From Gammaproteobacteria bacterium (GTDB taxonomy: Bacteria; Pseudomonadota; Gammaproteobacteria; UBA6429; Thiohalophilaceae), in contig QILH01000074.1 of the NCBI GenBank assembly GCA_003233255.1, positions 1 through 11,939 on the forward strand: DNA of 11,939 nucleotides, given 5' to 3'. Under the pieces are notes generated by a model. That model had not been told where the DNA came from. It ran no database searches and saw only the letters and a program-made list of their open reading frames with translations. Both the position numbers and the translations under genes were made by a program. Below, piece after piece: positions 7,200-11,939 of this stretch. Each line of letters begins with the position of its first letter. Position 1 is the first letter of the stretch.

Positions 7200-8110
7200 T
7201 GGCGAGCAGTACAGAAAAAATAAAAGACTATTTGTTAGGCCTGCAGGATTCTATTTGCCAGGGTTTAGCAGCAGAAGATGGCAGCAAGGCATTTCAGGAA
7301 GATACCTGGCAACGTGATGGCGGCGGCGGTGGTCGTTCACGAGTGATGGAAGACGGCGAGGTATTTGAAAAAGCAGGCATTAATTTTTCCCATGTTTACG
7401 GTGAGGGTCTGCCTGCTTCGGCCACCGCACACCGTCCTGAGTTGGCGGGCCGCTCATTTCAGGCTCTGGGCGTTTCGCTGGTGATTCACCCACGTAATCC
7501 ATATGTGCCGACCTCGCACGCTAATGTACGGTTTTTTATTGCCGAGAAAGACGGGGCAGATCCAGTCTGGTGGTTTGGCGGGTGCTACGACATGACGCCT
7601 TATTATGGTTTTGCTGAAGATTGCGTGCACTGGCACCAAATGGCAAAACAGGCCTGTGATCCGTTTGGCGAAAAAGTTTATGCGCGTTATAAAAAATGGT
7701 GTGATGATTATTTTTACCTGAAACATCGCAATGAGCCGCGGGGCATCGGCGGCCTGTTTTTTGATGATTTAAATGAATGGGGTTTTGATAAAAGTTTTGA
7801 ATTTATGCAAAGCATTGGTGACAGTTATTTAAAGGCCTACCAGCCCATAGTAACGAAACGTAAAGATACTCCGTACGATGAACGTGAACGAGATTTTCAA
7901 CTTTATCGGCGTGGTCGTTATGTTGAATTTAATCTGGTTTATGACCGCGGCACGTTATTTGGTTTGCAAACCGGGGGGCGCACCGAGTCGATCCTGATGT
8001 CACTGCCTGCTTTGGTGAAGTGGCGTTACAACTGGCACCCTGAGGCCGGTACAAAAGAAGCCGAACTCTACGAAAAATATTTAATACCTAAAGACTGGCT
8101 GCAGGCCTAA
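7199..8110 (+). CDS. hemF: Oxygen-dependent coproporphyrinogen III oxidase
   Basis: 303 aa, against 299 in E. coli. HemF converts coproporphyrinogen III to protoporphyrinogen IX by two O2-dependent oxidative decarboxylations in haem synthesis. Family signatures are dense: GGGGGRSRVMEDGEVFEKAG (41-60), SLVIHPRNPYVPTSHANVRF (93-112), WWFGGCYDMTPYYG (124-137), KHRNEPRGIGGLFFDD (175-190) and a GRYVEFNLVYDRGTLFGLQT block (239-258). The four conserved histidines fall at 97, 107, 146 and 176, one residue on from the E. coli positions. CGGAG (7188-7192) is the ribosome site, inside the end of tsaC. The 3' end overlaps the convergent lipoprotein gene by four bases and no terminator is visible. Its presence implies growth with oxygen; an anaerobic HemN elsewhere is not excluded. 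Confidence 0.98.
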   Translation: MASSTEKIKDYLLGLQDSICQGLAAEDGSKAFQEDTWQRDGGGGGRSRVMEDGEVFEKAGINFSHVYGEGLPASATAHRPELAGRSFQALGVSLVIHPRNPYVPTSHANVRFFIAEKDGADPVWWFGGCYDMTPYYGFAEDCVHWHQMAKQACDPFGEKVYARYKKWCDDYFYLKHRNEPRGIGGLFFDDLNEWGFDKSFEFMQSIGDSYLKAYQPIVTKRKDTPYDERERDFQLYRRGRYVEFNLVYDRGTLFGLQTGGRTESILMSLPALVKWRYNWHPEAGTKEAELYEKYLIPKDWLQA

Positions 8111-8808
8111 TGATCTTTGTGATTATGATCATCTTCCCGGACGGGTTCGATGACGATTTCCACCCGGCGATTTAAGGTACGGCCACGTTCAGTGGCATTA
8201 TCGGCGCGGGGCTTATCTTCTCCCATCCCATAATAGGCCAGGCGTTGTTCAATAATCCCCTGATGCGCCAGGTAGGTGTAAACACTTTTGGCGCGTTTTA
8301 CGGATAGTTTCTGATTATGAGATTTCGAGCCAGTGCTGTCGGTGTGCCCGACAATGCTTAAATGTGTTTGACCGTATTTTTTGATAATTTTGGCAATCCG
8401 GTTCATGGAATCATGAAAGCCGGGTTTAATCTGGGTTGAGTCTATGTCAAAGGCCGTTTGTGAGGTCATCGTGACGACCAGAACATCATTGGGCAGTTTG
8501 TCGATGGTAATATCACCGCGGCGTATTGAGTCCTGTAACTGTTTTTCAAAGTCCTTTTTTTGGCTATCCATGTAGCTGCCAATTGCACCACCGGCAAGGC
8601 CGCCTATGGCACCGTATAAAATAGCTTTTTTCTTTTTATTTTTTGTCGTCAAGCCAGCTAGGACACCGACTGCAGCACCAATCATGACACCCTTCTCTGC
8701 ATCCGTAAATGGACGCTTATTGCCATAGCCATCGGTTGCACAACCCGTTAAGGCAAATAAGAAAAGACTGGATAAAACGATAATATTTTTATAGTGGATT
8801 AATTTCAT
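8107..8808 (-). CDS. OmpA-family outer-membrane lipoprotein with glycine zipper (YiaD-like)
   Basis: 233 aa. The N-terminus is a lipoprotein signal peptide: basic MKLIHYK, a hydrophobic stretch (about 9-20) and the lipobox LTGC with Cys23 as the lipidation site. A glycine-zipper region (about 42-81) has two small-residue hydrophobic segments, MIGAAVGVLAGL and GAIGGLAGGAIGSYM, separated by a lysine cluster. The C-terminal OmpA-like domain (about 105-221) should bind peptidoglycan: it has TAFDIDSTQIKPGF, IVGHTDSTGS, LSVKRAKSVYTYL, YGMGEDKPRADN and GRTLNRRVEI. The layout resembles E. coli YiaD. A histidine-rich tail (DDHNHKDH) ends the protein. The upstream sequence has AGAGAG as a possible ribosome site. 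It lies downstream of rhlB on the same strand, 146 bases apart, and converges on hemF. It probably helps anchor the outer membrane to murein. Confidence 0.9.
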   Translation of the reverse strand: MKLIHYKNIIVLSSLFLFALTGCATDGYGNKRPFTDAEKGVMIGAAVGVLAGLTTKNKKKKAILYGAIGGLAGGAIGSYMDSQKKDFEKQLQDSIRRGDITIDKLPNDVLVVTMTSQTAFDIDSTQIKPGFHDSMNRIAKIIKKYGQTHLSIVGHTDSTGSKSHNQKLSVKRAKSVYTYLAHQGIIEQRLAYYGMGEDKPRADNATERGRTLNRRVEIVIEPVREDDHNHKDH

Positions 8809-8935
8809 GGGTGTGCTCTCTTTAGTCGTGACGTCGGCATTGTGTATTCGATAGCAGGATGTAAATTATCTCCTTATCTTTTGGTACGAATAGCCAAAAT
8901 CGTTCCATTTAAAACGGCCGGTACTAGTGTCGACC

Positions 8936-8956
8936 AATTAAGCAGAAGGTTTAATT
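8936..8956 (-). terminator. AT-rich hairpin overlapping the rhlB stop codon
   Basis: AATTAAGC (8936-8943) can pair with GTTTAATT (8949-8956) around a 5-base loop, counting one G-U pair. The stem is AT-rich and no U-tract follows on the minus strand, so it is a weak terminator candidate at best. It might instead protect the 3' end of the rhlB message. The rest of the 146-base gap to the lipoprotein gene shows only a 6-bp TTTTGG/CCAAAA inverted repeat (8879-8884 and 8894-8899) and a cluster of short palindromes. Confidence 0.2.
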
Positions 8957-10253
8957 ATTTAGAGGAGTTTGAGCGCGAGTGGTTATTACGACCGCGATTG
9001 TTCGAGCGATGACCACCACCGGGTTTCCGCTTCTGATGCGGCGGACGACTTTCGCGCTTTTCAAAAATAGGGGCTTTGGGGGTGATCAGGTCTTCTGCAG
9101 TGATGTTCTGCACCGGGATTTTATGCCCAATGTATTCTTCGATCTCCGGCAGGGAAAAAACATACTCATCGCAGGCGAAACTGATGGCATCCCCTGTCGA
9201 TCCTGCGCGCGCGGTACGGCCAATACGATGCACGTAATCTTCAGCTTCATTGGGCAGGTCAAAGTTAATCACATGGCTGATGTCGGGTATGTGCAGGCCG
9301 CGTGCGGCCACATCGGTTGCCACCATGATATCGATCTCACCACAGGTGAAGGCATTCAACAGGCTTAACCGTTTTTTTTGTGGTACATCACCGGACAGTA
9401 CCGCGGCTTTTAGATCGTTGCCTTTCAGGTAGGCCATGATTTTCTCGGCCATACGCTTGGTATTAACGAAAATAACCACCCGCTGCGGATCATGGTTTTT
9501 TAACAGACCCAGCAGCAGCGGAATTTTTTCTTCCTTGGCCGGGTAAAATACCAGCTCTTCGACTTTGTCGGCGGTGATCTGCTCAGGCTCGATAGAGACG
9601 TGCGTGGGGTTGTTCATGTGTTCGTAGGCCAATTCCTGCACCCGGTGCGACAGCGTGGCTGAGAACAGCATACTGAGTCGGTGTTCGGGTTTTGGCATGT
9701 GCCGCAACAAGTAGCGAATGTCCTTGATGAAACCCAGGTCAAACATTCGATCGGCTTCATCGAGCACCAGCACCTGCAGGGCACGCAGGTCATAGACGTG
9801 TTGTTTGAAATAATCGATTAAGCGGCCTGGAGTCCCGATCAGGATATCCACACCCGACTGGATATCGTTGCGCTGTTGTTCGTAACCGGCGCCACCGTAG
9901 GCCACGGCGAGCTGGAAACCGATGGTTTTATTTAAGGCCATCGCATCTTTATGGATTTGTACGGCCAATTCCCGGGTTGGGGCCAGAATGTAGGCCCGGG
10001 GTTGATTGGGTTTGCGCTGTTCATCGGCCGGCTCGGTCATTAATCGGGCAAAACAGGCGATTAAAAATGCAGCGGTTTTGCCCGTTCCCGTTTGCGCCTG
10101 CCCCGCGACATCTTTTTGTTGCAGGGTCAGGGGCAGGGTCTCGGCCTGGATGGGTGTACAGGCGGAAAAGCCTGATGCTTCAATACCTTGCAGCAGTTTA
10201 GGGGGAAGATCGAGTTGGTTGAACAGGACTTCAGATAGGTGGTCATCTTGCAT
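8955..10253 (-). CDS. rhlB: DEAD-box ATP-dependent RNA helicase RhlB
   Basis: 432 aa from ATG 10253. RhlB unwinds RNA with ATP and in E. coli is part of the RNase E degradosome. All helicase motifs are present: Q motif GFSACTPIQ (28-36), Walker A AQTGTGKT (53-60), PTRELAVQ (92-99), GTPGR (140-144), DEAD (165-168), SAT (198-200), VIFVNTK (260-266), ATDVAARGLHIP (312-323) and HRIGRTARAG (342-351). A basic Arg/Asn/Ser-rich tail (about 400-432) suits RNA binding. The frame stays open upstream to 10391, but family alignment starts at MQDDHLSEVLF, as in E. coli MSKTHLTEQKF; ATG 10265, four codons upstream, is the alternative. Neither start has a Shine-Dalgarno site. It diverges from trxA-rho, the classical arrangement that supports RhlB over other DEAD-box paralogues. 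Confidence 0.95.
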   Translation of the reverse strand: MQDDHLSEVLFNQLDLPPKLLQGIEASGFSACTPIQAETLPLTLQQKDVAGQAQTGTGKTAAFLIACFARLMTEPADEQRKPNQPRAYILAPTRELAVQIHKDAMALNKTIGFQLAVAYGGAGYEQQRNDIQSGVDILIGTPGRLIDYFKQHVYDLRALQVLVLDEADRMFDLGFIKDIRYLLRHMPKPEHRLSMLFSATLSHRVQELAYEHMNNPTHVSIEPEQITADKVEELVFYPAKEEKIPLLLGLLKNHDPQRVVIFVNTKRMAEKIMAYLKGNDLKAAVLSGDVPQKKRLSLLNAFTCGEIDIMVATDVAARGLHIPDISHVINFDLPNEAEDYVHRIGRTARAGSTGDAISFACDEYVFSLPEIEEYIGHKIPVQNITAEDLITPKAPIFEKRESRPPHQKRKPGGGHRSNNRGRNNHSRSNSSK

Positions 10254-10268
10254 GGGCGGGAGCATAAC

Positions 10269-10297
10269 AGAATACCGTGCACTCTGTGGGCTTGAAA
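10269..10297 (-). promoter_or_regulatory. Candidate rhlB promoter
   Basis: Read on the minus strand, TTTCAA (10292-10297) and TATTCT (10269-10274) are separated by 17 bases, a sigma-70-like arrangement with partial matches. The predicted transcript start is near 10262, leaving only about nine bases before ATG 10253. Confidence 0.4.
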
Positions 10298-10340
10298 TGG
10301 ATCTCATGTTACGTTCAAATACACATATTGGGACTTGGTT

Positions 10341-10370
10341 TTTACAAACCCCCCCCATATCAACTATTCT
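10341..10370 (+). promoter_or_regulatory. Candidate trxA promoter
   Basis: TTTACA (10341-10346, 5 of 6 to the -35 consensus) and TATTCT (10365-10370, 4 of 6 to the -10 consensus) are 18 bases apart. The spacer holds a run of eight C (10349-10356). Transcription would start near 10377, giving a leader of about 70 bases. It lies back to back with the rhlB promoter candidate in the 196-base divergent region; no other element was recognised there. Confidence 0.4.
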
Positions 10371-10437
10371 AGAGACAGTGACAGGCGCCATGGGCTATCC
10401 GGGAAAAGCTCGGTACCGGCGTATTTTATTACACGAT

Positions 10438-10443
10438 GGGAGA
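10438..10443 (+). promoter_or_regulatory. Ribosome binding site fixing the trxA TTG start
   Basis: GGGAGA ends six bases before TTG 10450, the only start codon at which the protein matches the thioredoxin N-terminus. Confidence 0.7.
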
Positions 10444-10449
10444 AATAAC

Positions 10450-10776
10450 TTGAGCGAGAAAATCGTTTACGTGACAGACGACAGCTTTGAGGCGGAAGTA
10501 CTGCAATCGGATAGTCCGGTACTTGTGGATTACTGGGCAGACTGGTGTGGCCCCTGCAAAATGATTGCCCCCATTCTGGATGAGATTGCCGGTGAGTACG
10601 ACGGCAAACTGAAGGTCGCCAAGCTAAACATTGATGAGAATCCCGCGACACCGCCCAAATTTGGTATCCGGGGTATTCCAACTTTGATGATATTCAAAGC
10701 CGGCGGGGTTGAAGCAACCAAAGTGGGTGCGGTATCCAAATCGCAGCTAACCGCTTTTATCGACAGTAACTTATAA
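10450..10776 (+). CDS. trxA: Thioredoxin 1
   Basis: 108 aa from a TTG start, against 109 for E. coli TrxA. Thioredoxin reduces protein disulfides in the cytoplasm and is recycled by thioredoxin reductase and NADPH. The active site WCGPC (32-36; Cys33 and Cys36) is followed by KMIAPILDEIA (37-47), KVAKLNIDENP (55-65) and GIRGIPTLMIF (72-82) with the conserved cis-proline at 77. Residues line up with E. coli almost without gaps, including SEKIVYVTDDSF at the N-terminus against SDKIIHLTDDSF. The reading frame continues far upstream, but that part lies antisense to rhlB and across the promoter region and is not thioredoxin. TTG 10450 has a GGGAGA ribosome site at ideal spacing. The divergent rhlB and downstream rho are its usual neighbours. 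Confidence 0.95.
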   Translation: MSEKIVYVTDDSFEAEVLQSDSPVLVDYWADWCGPCKMIAPILDEIAGEYDGKLKVAKLNIDENPATPPKFGIRGIPTLMIFKAGGVEATKVGAVSKSQLTAFIDSNL

Positions 10777-10794
10777 ATCGACCGTGTTCACAAA

Positions 10795-10811
10795 AGCCCC
10801 TCAGCGGGGCT
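10795..10811. terminator. Hairpin after trxA, oligo-U on the minus-strand side
   Basis: AGCCCC (10795-10800) pairs with GGGGCT (10806-10811) around a 5-base loop, 18 bases after the trxA stop. On the plus strand GGACGTGGG follows, with no U-tract. On the minus strand the stem is followed by TTTTGTG, the form of an intrinsic terminator. It may be bidirectional but weak for trxA. Confidence 0.4.
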
Positions 10812-11079
10812 GGACGTGGGCAAAGTTTGGTGTTAGATTTGTTCGTAAGTGGACACGATTCGTTCCACATCCTTTAAAAGAATTATTAAAGTTAGATCAT
10901 CCGTTTTCCGATAAGTGAAAAACTACCTGTCGCGGAACCGTAAAATCAGCAACCAGAACCCAGAACGTAAATTCAGAGTCGTAAATCTAAAATTAATTTA
11001 TTGAATGTAGCTGCCAGCAAGTCAGGCTGTATTCACAATCCATCAACCACCTCTACAACCTAACAGTAAAAATAAACCT
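10812..11079 (+). promoter_or_regulatory. Leader region of rho
   Basis: The gap between trxA and rho (303 bases in all) holds no recognisable gene. In E. coli, rho has a long leader in which Rho terminates its own transcription, so this stretch probably has a similar role by position. The last part, 11031-11079, contains a single G, and 11031-11060 has none with 13 C, which is the composition of a Rho utilisation (rut) site. No clear promoter was found; TATTAA at 10884 lacks a proper -35. A 5-bp GTGGA/TCCAC inverted repeat lies at 10850-10868. The rho start codon has no Shine-Dalgarno site. Confidence 0.45.
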
Positions 11080-11939
11080 ATGAACCTCTCAGAACTAAAA
11101 GTTACGCCAGTAACAAAACTTAATGACCTCGCTAGCTCCATGGGTATCGACAATATGTCTCGAGCCCGCAAACAGGATATTATTTTTTCCATACTCAAGG
11201 CCCATGCCAAGAGTGGTGAAGATATTTACGGCGATGGGGTGCTCGAAATTTTGCAGGATGGCTTCGGTTTTCTGCGCTCGGCCACCAGTTCGTACCTGGC
11301 CGGGCCCGATGACATTTATGTCTCACCCTCACAGATTCGACGCTTTAATCTGCGCACCGGTGATACCGTTTCCGGTAAGATTCGCCCACCCAAAGATGGC
11401 GAACGCTACTTTGCCCTGCTAAAAGTCGGCGAGATCAACTTTGAGCCACCTGAGAATGCCAAAGGCAAAATCTTATTTGAAAATTTAACGCCGTTACATC
11501 CGAACGATCGCCTGCCACTGGAGATGGGTAATGGTAGCACCGAAGACATGACCGCCCGGATCATCGATTTATCGGCTCCGATTGGCAAAGGTTCACGTGG
11601 TTTGATTGTATCGCCGCCGAAAGCGGGTAAAACCATGATGTTGCAGAACATTGCCACCTCGATTTCCAATCGAAATCCAGAGGTTCATCTGATGGTCTTG
11701 CTGATCGACGAGCGCCCAGAAGAAGTGACCGAAATGGAACGCTCGGTACGCGGCGAAGTAATCTCTTCAACCTTTGATGAGCCTGCCAGTCGACACGTAC
11801 AGGTGGCGGAGATGGTGATCGAAAAGGCCAAACGCCTGGTTGAACATAAGAAAGACGTGGTCATCCTGCTGGATTCGATCACCCGTCTGGCCCGTGCCTA
11901 CAACACCGTGATTCCGTCGTCCGGTAAGGTGCTGACCGG
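11080..11939 (+). CDS. rho: Transcription termination factor Rho, N-terminal part (3' end outside window)
   Basis: The first 286 codons are present, of about 419 in E. coli, and the frame is open at the window end. Rho is a hexameric RNA-dependent ATPase that binds C-rich nascent RNA and ends transcription. The N-terminal helical domain (1-47) is followed by the cold-shock-like RNA-binding domain with DGFGFLR (60-66). The Walker A loop PPKAGKT (179-185, Lys181 and Lys184), LLIDERPEE (207-215, Glu211) and Walker B VILLDS (261-266, Asp265) sit at exactly the E. coli positions, so there is no insertion or deletion so far. The ATG at 11080 starts MNLSELK, matching E. coli MNLTELK. The sequence before it (AATAAACCT) offers no ribosome site, which suggests regulated or leader-dependent initiation. 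It is downstream of trxA, as usual. Confidence 0.97.
   Translation, partial: MNLSELKVTPVTKLNDLASSMGIDNMSRARKQDIIFSILKAHAKSGEDIYGDGVLEILQDGFGFLRSATSSYLAGPDDIYVSPSQIRRFNLRTGDTVSGKIRPPKDGERYFALLKVGEINFEPPENAKGKILFENLTPLHPNDRLPLEMGNGSTEDMTARIIDLSAPIGKGSRGLIVSPPKAGKTMMLQNIATSISNRNPEVHLMVLLIDERPEEVTEMERSVRGEVISSTFDEPASRHVQVAEMVIEKAKRLVEHKKDVVILLDSITRLARAYNTVIPSSGKVLT

Noticed and set aside
8979..9432. Plus-strand open frames inside the rhlB region
   Set aside because: They are antisense to conserved helicase motifs, overlap each other in different frames and resemble no known protein.
10254..10391. N-terminal extension of RhlB to an upstream ATG at 10391
   Set aside because: The extra 46 residues look unlike any helicase sequence and cover both promoter candidates; family alignment begins at ATG 10253.
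10006..10449. Upstream extension of the trxA reading frame that would give a 256-residue protein
   Set aside because: The extension runs antisense to rhlB and through the divergent promoters. Only the part after TTG 10450 matches thioredoxin, and that start has a good ribosome site.
11123..11882. Open frames on both strands inside rho
   Set aside because: The plus frame at 11080 is colinear with Rho over 286 codons; the others are shadows of it.
1..11939. CRISPR array, tRNA or rRNA gene, insertion sequence, toxin-antitoxin pair or phage-defence system
   Set aside because: No regularly spaced repeats, transposase, terminal inverted repeats or clustered unknown genes were seen; nearly all of the window is accounted for by recognisable core genes.

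Overview
The window is a stretch of gammaproteobacterial core chromosome. The case rests on gene order and on close resemblance to known families: lysM-dprA-smg-topA, then purE-tsaC-hemF, and the divergent rhlB / trxA-rho cluster are all classical gammaproteobacterial neighbourhoods. The thioredoxin and Rho proteins are nearly colinear with those of E. coli, and all the Rho catalytic residues visible here fall at E. coli positions. hemF, the oxygen-dependent coproporphyrinogen oxidase, points to a life that is at least partly aerobic. I cannot name a genus.

Layout. Bases 1-648 are the 3' end of a LysM-type cell-envelope protein gene, cut by the window edge. A GC-rich hairpin follows, then dprA (789-1955) and smg (1986-2462), which look co-transcribed and end at a probable terminator. 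topA (2568-4871) encodes DNA topoisomerase I with four C-terminal zinc fingers. Next comes an unexpected gene (4892-6046) for a protein of the FliB lysine-N-methylase family. purE (6106-6606), tsaC (6630-7199) and hemF (7199-8110) are tightly packed and probably form one unit. purK, which commonly lies between purE and tsaC in this synteny group, is absent. On the minus strand, an OmpA-family lipoprotein gene (8107-8808) converges on hemF with a 4-base overlap, and rhlB (8955-10253) lies upstream of it. trxA (10450-10776, TTG start) diverges from rhlB and is followed by a leader of about 300 bases and the start of rho (11080 to the window end).

The genes are mostly housekeeping: DNA uptake and processing (DprA), supercoiling (TopA), purine synthesis (PurE), tRNA t6A modification (TsaC), haem synthesis (HemF), RNA turnover (RhlB), thiol redox (TrxA) and transcription termination (Rho). 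I see no tRNA or rRNA gene, CRISPR array, insertion sequence or prophage. I did not find a convincing new multi-gene system. The points most worth a second look are the FliB-family gene with no flagellar context, the purE without purK, the C-rich, nearly G-free leader of rho, and hairpins whose oligo-U side is on the unexpected strand.
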